Made by a program: the position numbers and the translations under genes
Shown: piece by piece, positions 35,119-44,393 of the stretch
Position numbering within the stretch: the first letter of the stretch is position 1
Layout: every line of letters begins with the position of its first letter
Source: Bacteroidales bacterium
GTDB taxonomy: Bacteria > Bacteroidota > Bacteroidia > Bacteroidales > BM520
Assembly (NCBI GenBank): GCA_016285515.1
Contig: JAEEQW010000002.1
Coordinates: forward strand, 62,001-126,000
DNA: 64,000 nt
Direction of reading: 5' to 3'
The notes under the pieces: model-generated
What the model saw: only the letters and a program-made list of their open reading frames with translations
What the model was told of the DNA's origin: nothing
The model's database searches: none

Positions 35119-35126
35119 CAAAGTTA
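35119..35126 (-). promoter_or_regulatory. -7 element for ruvX-def-cdaA
   Basis: The minus strand reads TAACTTTG, a perfect TAnnTTTG, 8 bp upstream of the annotated ruvX ATG, so the mRNA leader would be very short. Confidence 0.5.
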
Positions 35127-35140
35127 AAAAAAAATTTCCG

Positions 35141-35148
35141 TATTTTTG
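35141..35148 (+). promoter_or_regulatory. -7 element for dapD
   Basis: TATTTTTG matches TAnnTTTG perfectly, with TTTG 22 bp upstream. The dapD ATG at 35162 is 13 bp downstream, which rules out the longer track ORF. Confidence 0.62.
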
Positions 35149-35161
35149 TAAAAAAATTCAG

Positions 35162-35974
35162 ATGAACAAATTAAAGGAAGGCATTGAGTCTGCATGGGAG
35201 AACCGTGAACTACTTAAATCGCTGGAATACAGAGAGATAATAACAAAATGCATCAACTGTCTCAACGATGGTGTCATGCGTGTTGCGGAACCTGACTCAG
35301 AAGGGAAATGGAAAGTGAACGATTGGTTGAAAAAAGCCATATTGTTGTTTTTTGTCATCTCCGAAAACAAAATGATAAACGCGGGTGACATTTCGTACTA
35401 TGACAAGATTGAGATAAGGCAAGATTTCGAGAAAGCAAACGTCAGGGCAGTGCCGCCTGCATCAGTTCGGCACGGGGCTTATATCGCGCCGAATGTGGTG
35501 CTGATGCCAAGTTTCGTAAACATAGGTGCTTACGTTGATTCAGGCACAATGGTTGACACGTGGGCAACGGTAGGCTCATGCGCACAGATAGGGAAAAATG
35601 TCCATCTCAGCGGAGGCGTTGGCATAGGGGGAGTCCTTGAGCCGATTCAGGCACAGCCTGTCATCGTTGAAGACCACTGCTTTATAGGCTCCAGATGCAT
35701 CATCGTCGAAGGCGTTCACATTCAGCACGATGCCGTACTCGGCGCCAACACTGTCATCACCGCATCAACTCATATCATTGATGTAACCGGAAGCGAGCCA
35801 AAGACTTATAAGGGGGTTGTACCAGCTGGTTCAATAGTGATACCCGGAACTCGCGAAAGGAACTTCCCATCAGGCAAATATATGTTGCCTTGCGCCCTCA
35901 TAATAGGCCACCGCTCCGATACGACAGACAAAAAAATAAGCCTCAACGAAGCATTACGAATAATTGAGAATTAA
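35162..35974 (+). CDS. dapD: Tetrahydrodipicolinate N-succinyltransferase
   Basis: 270 residues from MNKLKEGIESAWENRELLK; the track start at 35006 lies upstream of the promoter. Fourth-branch step of the succinylase route to meso-diaminopimelate and lysine. A left-handed beta-helix of hexapeptide repeats runs from about residue 100 to 230 (VRHGAYIAPNVVLMPSFVNI, GVGIGGVLEP). It leads the dapD-yrdC-purB series. Confidence 0.95.
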   Translation: MNKLKEGIESAWENRELLKSLEYREIITKCINCLNDGVMRVAEPDSEGKWKVNDWLKKAILLFFVISENKMINAGDISYYDKIEIRQDFEKANVRAVPPASVRHGAYIAPNVVLMPSFVNIGAYVDSGTMVDTWATVGSCAQIGKNVHLSGGVGIGGVLEPIQAQPVIVEDHCFIGSRCIIVEGVHIQHDAVLGANTVITASTHIIDVTGSEPKTYKGVVPAGSIVIPGTRERNFPSGKYMLPCALIIGHRSDTTDKKISLNEALRIIEN

Positions 35975-35990
35975 GACTCGGTCGATATAT

Positions 35991-36578
35991 ATGATGAATA
36001 AATACAAGGAAATTTTTGACGAACAAGTTGCAAAAACAGTGGATTTCCTGAAAAACGGAAAGACTATTCTCTACCCAACCGACACTATCTGGGGATTAGG
36101 ATGCGATGCAACAGATGCCAATGCCGTAAATCAGATTTATAAGATCAAGATGAGACCGCCACAAAAAAGCATGATAATCCTTATAGACGTAGTTGACAGA
36201 CTTTTCGACTACGTGACCAACGTCCCACCAATGGCTGTTGACCTTGTGAATATCGTCAGAAAACCGCTATCGGTCATCTATCCCAATGCCAAAAACCTGC
36301 CGAAAAACGTTATTGCCGCTGATGGCTCGATAGCCATCAGAATGGTGAAAACCGATTTCTGCAAGGAAGTCATCAGAATCTTCGGAAAACCTATCGTCTC
36401 AACCTCCGCCAACATAACTGGCAACCCGACCCCGATGCACTTCAGCGAAATAAGCCAGACCATCATCAAAAGCGTGGACTTCGTGGTTGACAAAGCAATG
36501 GAAACAAGCATCGAACCTAAAGCATCAACTATCGCCCGCTTCAAGGAAGACGGCGAATTTGAAATCATAAGAGCATAA
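35991..36578 (+). CDS. Sua5/YciO/YrdC family threonylcarbamoyl-AMP synthase-like protein
   Basis: 195 residues from MMNKYKEIFDEQVAKT; the second ATG three bases later is equally possible. YrdC-domain motifs: LYPTDTIWGLGCD, KMRPPQKSMIIL, SIAIRMV and IVSTSANITG. Family members make threonylcarbamoyl-AMP for tRNA t6A (TsaC/Sua5); it lacks the extra Sua5 domain. Whether this is the TsaC or the YciO branch is not certain. It lies 16 bp after dapD and 4 bp before purB. Confidence 0.85.
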   Translation: MMNKYKEIFDEQVAKTVDFLKNGKTILYPTDTIWGLGCDATDANAVNQIYKIKMRPPQKSMIILIDVVDRLFDYVTNVPPMAVDLVNIVRKPLSVIYPNAKNLPKNVIAADGSIAIRMVKTDFCKEVIRIFGKPIVSTSANITGNPTPMHFSEISQTIIKSVDFVVDKAMETSIEPKASTIARFKEDGEFEIIRA

Positions 36579-36582
36579 CATT

Positions 36583-37935
36583 ATGGAACTTGTATCACTA
36601 ACAGCCGTATCACCCATCGATGGGAGATACGCTTCAAAAACAGAATCCTTCAGGGACTATTTTTCTGAATATGCCCTGATAAAATATCGAATAAAAACCG
36701 AAGTCGAATATTTCATAGCCCTGTGCGAATACCCTCTGCCACAACTGACTTCATTCGACCACTCTTTATTTCCAACACTCCAAAGCATCTACAAGAATCT
36801 TTCCTTGGATGACGCTCTGAAAATCAAAGAGATAGAAAAAACGACAAATCACGATGTGAAGGCGGTGGAATATTTCCTGAGAGAAAAAGTCGCTGAACTC
36901 GGCATTAACACATACAACGAGTTCATCCATTTCGGACTGACTTCGCAGGACATCAACAACACTGCATTTCCGATGATGCTGCACGACGCCTTCAACAACG
37001 TTGTCTTCCCTAAACTATTGGAGATAAGCAACAAACTACTGTCACTTGCCGAAGAATGGAAAGACATACCGATGCTGGCCCATACACACGGTCAGCCGGC
37101 ATCTCCGACACGTCTCGGAAAAGAATTCTACGTTTTTTATGAACGTATCAAAAATCAGATTGATATGCTGGCAAACTTGCCATTTGAAGGCAAATTCGGC
37201 GGTGCAACGGGCAACTTCAATGCACATCACGCTGCATATCCCAACATCGACTGGACATCTTTCGGAAACAGATTTCTGAAAGAAAAACTCAACCTCTCGC
37301 GACAGCAGACCACAACTCAGATTGAGCACTACGACATGGTCGCAGCCTTCTGCCAGAACATGACACGCATTAATACCATACTCATCGACCTCGACAGAGA
37401 TGTGTGGACATATATTTCAATGGAATATTTCAAACAGACGATTAAGAAAAATGAAGTCGGTTCATCTGCCATGCCACACAAAGTCAACCCGATAGATTTT
37501 GAAAACTCGGAAGGCAACCTCGGTCTTGCCAACGCAATCTTCAACCATTTGGCCATTAAACTCCCGATATCTCGTATGCAACGCGACCTTACAGACTCCA
37601 CTGTTATACGCAACATCGGCGTTCCGCTGTCGTATTCTATGATTGCGTATTCATCGCTGCTCAAGGGTTTGGACAAAATATACGTCAACGAGGACAAATT
37701 GAGGCTCGACCTTGACAACAACTGGGCGGTGATAGCCGAAGCAATACAAACTATACTCCGTCGCGAATCGTACCCTAATCCTTACGAAGCCCTGAAACAA
37801 CTGACGAGGAAAAGCACACATGTAACCCGCGAAACGCTTATGGATTTTATCGACAACCTTGATGTCAGGGAATCCGTCAAAGACGAACTGCGTTCACTGT
37901 CACCGACCAATTATCTTGGAATCAACACATTTTAA
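36583..37935 (+). CDS. purB: Adenylosuccinate lyase
   Basis: 450 residues, fumarase/aspartase superfamily. Two steps of purine synthesis, releasing fumarate. Motifs: TSQDINNTAFP, AHTHGQPASPTRLGKE, and the signature GSSAMPHKVNPIDFENSEGN with the catalytic serine loop. It follows the YrdC gene by 4 bp. Confidence 0.95.
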   Translation: MELVSLTAVSPIDGRYASKTESFRDYFSEYALIKYRIKTEVEYFIALCEYPLPQLTSFDHSLFPTLQSIYKNLSLDDALKIKEIEKTTNHDVKAVEYFLREKVAELGINTYNEFIHFGLTSQDINNTAFPMMLHDAFNNVVFPKLLEISNKLLSLAEEWKDIPMLAHTHGQPASPTRLGKEFYVFYERIKNQIDMLANLPFEGKFGGATGNFNAHHAAYPNIDWTSFGNRFLKEKLNLSRQQTTTQIEHYDMVAAFCQNMTRINTILIDLDRDVWTYISMEYFKQTIKKNEVGSSAMPHKVNPIDFENSEGNLGLANAIFNHLAIKLPISRMQRDLTDSTVIRNIGVPLSYSMIAYSSLLKGLDKIYVNEDKLRLDLDNNWAVIAEAIQTILRRESYPNPYEALKQLTRKSTHVTRETLMDFIDNLDVRESVKDELRSLSPTNYLGINTF

Positions 37936-37975
37936 ATTAATCCAAGCAGCATAACCAACCTCACGATTAATTATT

Positions 37976-37983
37976 TATATTTG
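37976..37983 (+). promoter_or_regulatory. -7 element very close to the nif3 start codon
   Basis: TATATTTG matches TAnnTTTG perfectly and ends 8 bp before the ATG at 37992, implying a leaderless or near-leaderless mRNA. Confidence 0.55.
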
Positions 37984-37991
37984 CACATATC

Positions 37992-38774
37992 ATGCCAACA
38001 ATAAAAGAAATAGCTGATGCCATAGAGCAGTCAGCACCGAAAGAATATGCCGAATCATGGGACAATCCTGGCTTTCAGGTAGGATTTCCAGAGAAGGATG
38101 TCACGAAGATACTTTTGTCGCTTGACTTCAGCGAAGCCGTTTTGGACGAGGCAATCGCAAAAAAAGCCAACATGATAGTCAACCACCACCCCTACCTCTT
38201 CCATCCAATAAAGAAAATAGTCTCAACGGAATACAACACAAACCTGATTATCAAGGCTATAAAGAACGATATCACTATATATGCCGCACACACAAACCTC
38301 GACAATGTTAGAGACGGCCTCAATTTTGCAGTAGCGGGGGAACTTGGCCTCAACGGCATAGAATTTCTCGAACAAACCACTGAAAATAGCGGCAGCGGTG
38401 TGACAGGAACATTTGCGACACCGATGGATGAAACGGATTTCCTTCATTTCGTGAAGGACAAGCTGCAGATTGGTGCCATGCGCTATTCACATCCCACCGG
38501 CAAGAAGATACAGCGCGTGTCGATATGTACTGGTGCCGGGGCATTTTTATGCAATAAAGCGTTGGAAATCGGCAGTAATGCCTTCATCACCGGTGATGTC
38601 AGACACCACGAATTCTACATTCCCGACAACAAGATGCTTTTGATTGATGCCGGTCATTACGAGACGGAACAATTTTCGCGCCGATGGTTCATGGAAGTCA
38701 TTAGGAAACGTTTTCCGAATGTTACTGTGGAATACGCGGAATGCGGTGTGAATCCAATTGGTTTCCTGCATTGA
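37992..38774 (+). CDS. Nif3-like dinuclear metal-centre protein
   Basis: 260 residues. Motifs: WDNPGFQVG at the N-terminus, VNHHPYLFHP (metal histidines), YAAHTNLDN, and C-terminal ITGDVRHHEFY and DAGHYETE. This is the short single-piece Nif3/YbgI form without the insert domain. Proposed roles of the family include GTP cyclohydrolase-like or metal-hydrolase activity; none is established here. The start is well supported because the N-terminal residues are conserved. Confidence 0.9.
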   Translation: MPTIKEIADAIEQSAPKEYAESWDNPGFQVGFPEKDVTKILLSLDFSEAVLDEAIAKKANMIVNHHPYLFHPIKKIVSTEYNTNLIIKAIKNDITIYAAHTNLDNVRDGLNFAVAGELGLNGIEFLEQTTENSGSGVTGTFATPMDETDFLHFVKDKLQIGAMRYSHPTGKKIQRVSICTGAGAFLCNKALEIGSNAFITGDVRHHEFYIPDNKMLLIDAGHYETEQFSRRWFMEVIRKRFPNVTVEYAECGVNPIGFLH

Positions 38775-38862
38775 CATGATTCCGTAATGATTTTGTCTTT
38801 TGCTATCTGACGCACATTAATCAATTTATGTATCCTGTATTCCATATTCCGAATTAAATCAC

Positions 38863-38870
38863 TATCTTTG
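38863..38870 (+). promoter_or_regulatory. -7 element for the ileS operon
   Basis: TATCTTTG matches TAnnTTTG perfectly, 22 bp before the ileS ATG. Confidence 0.62.
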
Positions 38871-38892
38871 CATTTTCAAAAATTTTAGTTCG

Positions 38893-41800
38893 ATGAACAA
38901 ATATACTGAATATAAAAAACTTAATCTTACTGATATAGCAGAAAAAATCAGCAATCAGTGGCAATACGACAACACCTTCGAGAAGTCGATGAAGATGAAT
39001 GAAGGGCACAAACCTTACATCTTCTTCGAAGGACCTCCTTCAGCCAACGGTCAGCCAGGCATCCACCATGTGATGGCACGCACAATTAAAGACATCTTCT
39101 GCAGATTCCATTCACAGAAGGGCGAATATGTCAGGAGAAAAGCCGGTTGGGATACCCACGGCCTCCCTGTCGAAATCGGCGTGGAGAAAAAACTCGGAAT
39201 AACCAAGGAAGACATCGGCAAGAAGATTTCCGTCATCGACTACAACAGGGAATGTCGCGCAGAAGTGATGAAATATAAGGATATGTGGGATGACCTGACC
39301 AAGAAGATGGGATATTGGGTTGATCTCAAACATCCGTATATAACCTTTGAAAACAAATACATTGAAACCCTGTGGTATCTCCTCGGACAACTTTACGACA
39401 ACGGCTACCTGTATAAGGGCTACACCATTCAGCCATATTCGCCAGCAGCAGGTACAGGTCTCAGCTCGCATGAACTGAACCAGCCAGGCTGCTACAGAGA
39501 TGTCAAGGATACGACTGCCACGGTACAGTTTGAAGTCATCCGGAATGAAAAATCCGAATTCCTCTTCAAAAACACTGCAATGCCGCTATACTTCCTCGCA
39601 TGGACGACAACTCCGTGGACACTCCCGTCAAATACCGCACTCGCAGTCGGTGCAAATATCACATACTGCGAAGTGGAAACCATAAACCCATACTCGCTGA
39701 AGAAAGTCTGCATCATAATGGGCAAACCGCTTATTCCACTCTATTTCAAGCCGGAAGGTGAAAACGGGGATTTCGACAATGTGAAACCGGACGACAAAAT
39801 AATGCCGTACAGAATCATTGCCGAATACAAAGGCTCAGAACTTAAAGATATAAACTACAAACAGCTGATCCCATGGGTGAAACCGGACGGTGACGCATTC
39901 AGAGTCATCCTCGGTGACTTCGTCACGACTGAAGACGGTACCGGCATCGTCCATATCGCTCCGACATTCGGTGCCGATGATGACCGTGCAGGAAAACAGT
40001 CAAATATTGCTCCTTTGCTGATGCTCGACAAAGACGGCAACCACCGCCCTATGGTAGATATGACGGGCAAATTTTATCTTGTGGAAGACCTTGATCCTGA
40101 ATACGTTAAAAAATTTGTCAACGTTGACCTCTACAAGGAATATGCCGGACGTTTCGTAAAGAACGCCTACGACCCGAAACTCACTGAAAAGGACATCACC
40201 CTTGACATCGACATCTGCATCATGTTGAAGAACCAGGGCATGGCCTTCAGAATAGAAAAACATGTACACAGCTATCCGCACTGCTGGAGAACCGATAAGC
40301 CGGTGCTCTACTACCCTCTTGACTCATGGTTCATCAAAGTCACAAAGTCGAAGGACAGAATGATAGCCCTCAACAACACCATCAACTGGAAACCTGCATC
40401 AACAGGTTCCGGACGTTTCGGCAACTGGCTTGAAAACATTCAGGATTGGAATCTCAGCCGCTCACGTTTCTGGGGCACTCCACTCCCTATCTGGGCTACT
40501 GAAGACGGCAAGGAAAGAAAGTGCATCCACTCCGTTGCAGAACTTTATGCCGAAATCGAAACGTCAGTCGCCAAAGGCTATATGAAGGATAACCCTTACA
40601 AGGACTTCAAAGTCGGCGATTTATCTGATGAAAACTATCATAAAATTGACCTGCACCGTCCGTTCGTTGACCAAATCATCCTCGTGTCGGATTCAGGCAA
40701 GCCAATGAAGCGTGAAAGCGACCTGATTGACGTATGGTTCGATTCGGGAGCAATGCCTTACGCACAGTATCACTATCCGTTTGAGCCGATTCCAGGCGGC
40801 ACCGAGGATAATCCTCTCAAAGAAGTGTTCCCTGCAGATTTCATTGCTGAAGGCGTTGACCAGACACGCGGATGGTTCTACACACTGCATGCAATTGCCA
40901 CAATGTGCTTTGACTCAGTGGCTTACAGAACATGTGTCTCCAATGGCCTCGTCCTCGACAAAAACGGCAACAAGATGTCGAAACGCTACGGCAACGCAAT
41001 TGACCCATTTGAGACAATTGCAAAATACGGTCCCGATGCAACACGCTGGTACATGATAACCAACGCACAGCCATGGGACAACATAAAATTCGACGTTGCA
41101 GGAGTCGAAGAGGTTCAAAGAAAGTTCTTCGGAACGCTCTACAACACTTATGCATTCTTCGCCCTGTATGCCAACATCGACAAATTCACATACCAAGAAG
41201 CCGACATAAAGTTTGAAGATCGTCCTGAAATCGACAGATGGATACTTTCCGAACTGAACTCTCTCGTGAAATCTGTTGAGGACAGCTATAATTCATACGA
41301 ACCGACCAAGGCTGGCCGAGACATTCAGGATTTCGTGTGCGACATGCTGTCAAACTGGTATGTCCGTCTCTGCAGAAGAAGATTTTGGAAAGGTGAATAC
41401 AGCAAAGATAAAATTTCCGCTTACCAGACTCTTTACACCTGTCTTGAAACGATAGCAAGAATCGCATGCCCTATCGCTCCGTTCTTCATGGACAATATGT
41501 TCTGCGACCTCAACAACGTCACCCGCAAACAAAACGTGACAAGCGTCCATCTGACCTCATTCCCCACTTACAATGAATCATACATTGACCTGAAACTGGA
41601 AGAGAGAATGGAACTTGCACAGAACATTTCGTCAATGGTTCTCGCTTTGAGAAAAAGAACCAACAACAGAGTACGCCAGCCATTGGCAAAGCTCATAATT
41701 CCAGCTCCGTCAGACGAATTCATCGAACAGGTAAGCAAAGTCAAACATCTTATTCTCAGTGAAGTCAACGTCAAGGAAATCGATTTCGTAAAGGACAGCA

Positions 41801-42336
41801 ACCTTCTCAAAAAGAAAATAAAAGCCAACTTCAAGGTTCTCGGCCCTAAGTGTGGAAAGATGATGAAACAGGTCGCTGCAATAATTGCAGAGCTTGACCA
41901 AACCTCAATCAATACACTTGACAACGAGAAGCCGATAACTATCAACATTGACGGCAATGATTTCGAAATCACCAAAAATGATGTGGAAATCACAACCGAA
42001 GACATTCCTGGATGGGCTGTTCTGAGCGAAGGCGCCCTAACAGTCGCACTTGACATAGAAATCACCGACGAACTCCTCATCGAAGGCTACGCACGTGAAC
42101 TCGTCAACAAAATCCAAAACATCAGGAAGGAAAACAATTACGAAGTGACAGACAAAATATCACTTACCATTGAAAAATCCGACACTATCTGCAAAGTAAT
42201 TGACAAATTCGCCAATTACATTTGCGCCGAAACACTTATTGAACATCTTACAATAGTAGATGCCATCGAAGGGGAAAAGACCTCCCTGGATCTTTCCAAC
42301 GACCTGATTATCAGCGTTAAGATAGAAAAAATTTAA
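38893..42336 (+). CDS. ileS: Isoleucyl-tRNA synthetase, type 2 (eukaryote-like)
   Basis: 1147 residues, the length expected of IleRS2. Charges tRNA-Ile. The class I signature normally written HxGH reads GIHH here (residues 56-59 in NGQPGIHHVMA), a GxHH variant. The KMSKS loop is KMSKR (694-698). The editing CP1 domain (TTPWTLPSN) and the long C-terminal anticodon-binding and extension region are present. No C-terminal zinc-finger cysteines of the IleRS1 kind are seen. It leads ileS-dksA-like-lspA-porin. IleRS2 enzymes are generally mupirocin resistant, and the GxHH variant has been tied to stronger resistance. Confidence 0.95.
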   Translation: MNKYTEYKKLNLTDIAEKISNQWQYDNTFEKSMKMNEGHKPYIFFEGPPSANGQPGIHHVMARTIKDIFCRFHSQKGEYVRRKAGWDTHGLPVEIGVEKKLGITKEDIGKKISVIDYNRECRAEVMKYKDMWDDLTKKMGYWVDLKHPYITFENKYIETLWYLLGQLYDNGYLYKGYTIQPYSPAAGTGLSSHELNQPGCYRDVKDTTATVQFEVIRNEKSEFLFKNTAMPLYFLAWTTTPWTLPSNTALAVGANITYCEVETINPYSLKKVCIIMGKPLIPLYFKPEGENGDFDNVKPDDKIMPYRIIAEYKGSELKDINYKQLIPWVKPDGDAFRVILGDFVTTEDGTGIVHIAPTFGADDDRAGKQSNIAPLLMLDKDGNHRPMVDMTGKFYLVEDLDPEYVKKFVNVDLYKEYAGRFVKNAYDPKLTEKDITLDIDICIMLKNQGMAFRIEKHVHSYPHCWRTDKPVLYYPLDSWFIKVTKSKDRMIALNNTINWKPASTGSGRFGNWLENIQDWNLSRSRFWGTPLPIWATEDGKERKCIHSVAELYAEIETSVAKGYMKDNPYKDFKVGDLSDENYHKIDLHRPFVDQIILVSDSGKPMKRESDLIDVWFDSGAMPYAQYHYPFEPIPGGTEDNPLKEVFPADFIAEGVDQTRGWFYTLHAIATMCFDSVAYRTCVSNGLVLDKNGNKMSKRYGNAIDPFETIAKYGPDATRWYMITNAQPWDNIKFDVAGVEEVQRKFFGTLYNTYAFFALYANIDKFTYQEADIKFEDRPEIDRWILSELNSLVKSVEDSYNSYEPTKAGRDIQDFVCDMLSNWYVRLCRRRFWKGEYSKDKISAYQTLYTCLETIARIACPIAPFFMDNMFCDLNNVTRKQNVTSVHLTSFPTYNESYIDLKLEERMELAQNISSMVLALRKRTNNRVRQPLAKLIIPAPSDEFIEQVSKVKHLILSEVNVKEIDFVKDSNLLKKKIKANFKVLGPKCGKMMKQVAAIIAELDQTSINTLDNEKPITINIDGNDFEITKNDVEITTEDIPGWAVLSEGALTVALDIEITDELLIEGYARELVNKIQNIRKENNYEVTDKISLTIEKSDTICKVIDKFANYICAETLIEHLTIVDAIEGEKTSLDLSNDLIISVKIEKI

Positions 42337-42346
42337 TTATCTCATT

Positions 42347-42892
42347 ATGAAAAAGACTGCAACCAAAAAAGATTCCCAAGAAGAATCTGTAAAAGAAACC
42401 AAGAAAACGACAAAGAAAACCATAAAAAAGGCATCGCCTGTAGCTGCTGAAGAACCGGCTCAGGCTGCCGAAGCCAGTCCTGAGGAAGGAAAGGTAGAAA
42501 TAGTGCAGCGCTATTCAAAAGAAGAACTTGAAGAATTCCGCCAAATCATTGAAAGGAAACTTGCCGATGCAAGGAAAGACCTTGAACTTCTGCAGGAAAA
42601 CTTCAAAGGCTTCAGCGAAAGCGACACTTCCGACACGTCACCTACCTTCAAAATTCTTGAAGAAGGACAGTCGGCATTATCAAAGGAAGAGAACGGCAGA
42701 CTTGCGATGCGTCAGGAAAAGTTCATACAATCACTTGAGAATGCGCTAATTAGAATCAACAATGGCACGTATGGAGTATGCCGCGTAACCGGCAAGCTGA
42801 TTCCTAAAGAAAGACTGAGAGTGGTTCCTCACGCAACATTAAGCGTTGAAGGCAAACTGATGCTACAAGAACGCGAAAAACGCAACAGATAG
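42347..42892 (+). CDS. DksA/TraR-family protein without a zinc site
   Basis: 181 residues. A Lys/Glu/Ala-rich N-terminal ~55 residues (KKTTKKTIKKASPVAAEE) precede a DksA-like coiled coil (LEEFRQIIERKLADARKDLELLQ) and the C-terminal GTYGVCRVTGKLIPKERLRVVPHAT. Only one of the usual zinc cysteines remains, which is typical of Bacteroidota members. DksA-type proteins act in the RNA polymerase secondary channel; that role here is inferred. It lies between ileS and lspA, 10 and 13 bp away. Confidence 0.85.
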   Translation: MKKTATKKDSQEESVKETKKTTKKTIKKASPVAAEEPAQAAEASPEEGKVEIVQRYSKEELEEFRQIIERKLADARKDLELLQENFKGFSESDTSDTSPTFKILEEGQSALSKEENGRLAMRQEKFIQSLENALIRINNGTYGVCRVTGKLIPKERLRVVPHATLSVEGKLMLQEREKRNR

Positions 42893-42905
42893 GTTTACGG
42901 CAATT

Positions 42906-43610
42906 GTGAAGAAACCATTCATAATAATATCATTGATTGTTATAGCTGACCAGATTCTGAAAATCTGGGTAAAGCTAAATATGTGCCTCGGCCAGACCAT
43001 TCATTTAATCGGTGAAGGCATAAATCTGTATTTCATCGAAAACAACGGAATGGCTTTCGGGTTTCAATTTGCGGGCGATGCAGGCAAACTGATACTCACT
43101 TTTTTCCGTATATTGGCTGTTATTGTCGTTTTATGGCTCATGTTCAAAATTGCAAAGAAGCCAGACTACAATAAAGGCTTGATGTGGTGTCTGTCGCTGA
43201 TTGTGGCAGGTGCCTTGGGAAATATCGTTGACAGCGTATTCTACGGTGTGCTCTTCAGTGAAAGCACCCATGTCAATCCGGCAGTCTTCCTGCCCGAAGG
43301 TGGCGGTTATGCTCCGCTGTTTCACGGCAAGGTCGTTGACATGTTTTACTGTCCAATCATAAGGACACACTGGCCCACCTGGGTACCAGGTATAGGAGGA
43401 GAACGTCTCGAATTTTTCCGTCCCATTTTCAACATAGCTGATTCAGCTATCACAATTGGCGTTTTCTGGCTCATATTCGGTTATAAACGTTTTTTCCACA
43501 CAGAAGAAGGCTCAAATGATGTTAAACCTGACCATAATGACATTGACTCTGACCAGGAGCACATCGACTCCGATTACAACAAAAAACAAAATATCACAAT
43601 AAATTATTAA
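42906..43610 (+). CDS. lspA: Signal peptidase II
   Basis: 234 residues, starting at GTG. Four transmembrane helices; cleaves lipoprotein signal peptides. Motifs: DQILKIWV, ENNGMAFGF, GALGNIVDSV with the first catalytic Asp and FNIADSAITIG with the second. A long loop between helices 3 and 4 (STHVNPAVFLPEGGG ... GERLEFFRP) and a C-terminal Asp-rich tail make it longer than the enterobacterial enzyme; such a loop is usual in Bacteroidota. It serves the many lipoproteins seen in this window. Confidence 0.93.
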   Translation: MKKPFIIISLIVIADQILKIWVKLNMCLGQTIHLIGEGINLYFIENNGMAFGFQFAGDAGKLILTFFRILAVIVVLWLMFKIAKKPDYNKGLMWCLSLIVAGALGNIVDSVFYGVLFSESTHVNPAVFLPEGGGYAPLFHGKVVDMFYCPIIRTHWPTWVPGIGGERLEFFRPIFNIADSAITIGVFWLIFGYKRFFHTEEGSNDVKPDHNDIDSDQEHIDSDYNKKQNITINY

Positions 43611-43613
43611 AAA

Positions 43614-44288
43614 ATGAAGAAATACTTTTGTTCAGCATTGATGATGCTGATATTGGTCTTATCTGCAAATGCGCAGAGCAACAAATTTATAATCCATGCA
43701 GGCGGGACACTTCCCATAGCAAAATTCAGTGGAAATTCAATCGATGACTGGGTTCTCTTGAATACGGCATCAACTCCGGAAAAAGGATGCGCATCTGCCG
43801 GATTAAGCGGTGGACTACAATTCAACATCGGAATTTCCAGAGGCCTTGACTTTACAATCAGCCTTGATGCATATTATAATAGTCTTAACAAAAAAACTCT
43901 TGATGATGCATTGATCACCAGCGTATCAAAGACCCCTAAATACTTCAATATCCCTTTGATGGCAGGAATAAACTATGAATTCTACATAAACAGGAATCTG
44001 GAGTTTTACATAGAAGGTGCAGCAGGCGGTGATTTACGTTACACTACTCCTCTCGAGCTTACAATACTCGGTATTACAACCAAATACACTTACCCAGCGA
44101 CATTAGCATTTGCATGGCGGGCCGGATTTGGGATAGTCGTTGCAGATTTCCTGACATTAGGACTGGACTACAATTCACTCGGAGCCCACAAGGCCACCAT
44201 GAAATATGGCAACGACACATACACCTCCAGCAACAAACTAAAAATCAGTCTTTTATCGCTAAACGTTGGAATTAGGTTCGGCCACTAA
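43614..44288 (+). CDS. Outer-membrane beta-barrel (porin-like) protein
   Basis: 224 residues with the signal peptide MKKYFCSALMMLILVLSANAQ. Alternating strands with conserved elements (FNIPLMAGINYEFYINRNLEFYIEG) and an end LLSLNVGIRFGH indicate an eight-strand barrel of the outer-membrane beta-barrel domain family. Its ligand or function is unknown. It lies 3 bp after lspA, last in the ileS unit. Confidence 0.8.
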   Translation: MKKYFCSALMMLILVLSANAQSNKFIIHAGGTLPIAKFSGNSIDDWVLLNTASTPEKGCASAGLSGGLQFNIGISRGLDFTISLDAYYNSLNKKTLDDALITSVSKTPKYFNIPLMAGINYEFYINRNLEFYIEGAAGGDLRYTTPLELTILGITTKYTYPATLAFAWRAGFGIVVADFLTLGLDYNSLGAHKATMKYGNDTYTSSNKLKISLLSLNVGIRFGH

Positions 44289-44337
44289 AAACGAGATAAA
44301 CCATTCTTATCTAATTCAGTTAGAACGTAAAATAAAT

Positions 44338-44373
44338 AAGGCGTCAGTCGGGAAATCCAACTGACGCCTTTTG
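44338..44373. terminator. Bidirectional terminator between the porin gene and the decarboxylase operon
   Basis: AAGGCGTCAGT and ACTGACGCCTT pair perfectly, with TTTTG beyond and an A-rich 5' flank. It lies between convergent genes. Confidence 0.88.
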
Positions 44374-44393
44374 TTTCTGATTACTTCTTCTTC

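Noticed and set aside
42347-42892. Loss of zinc cysteines in the DksA-like protein as a sign of decay.
   Set aside because: Single-cysteine members are the usual Bacteroidota form; the rest of the protein is intact.
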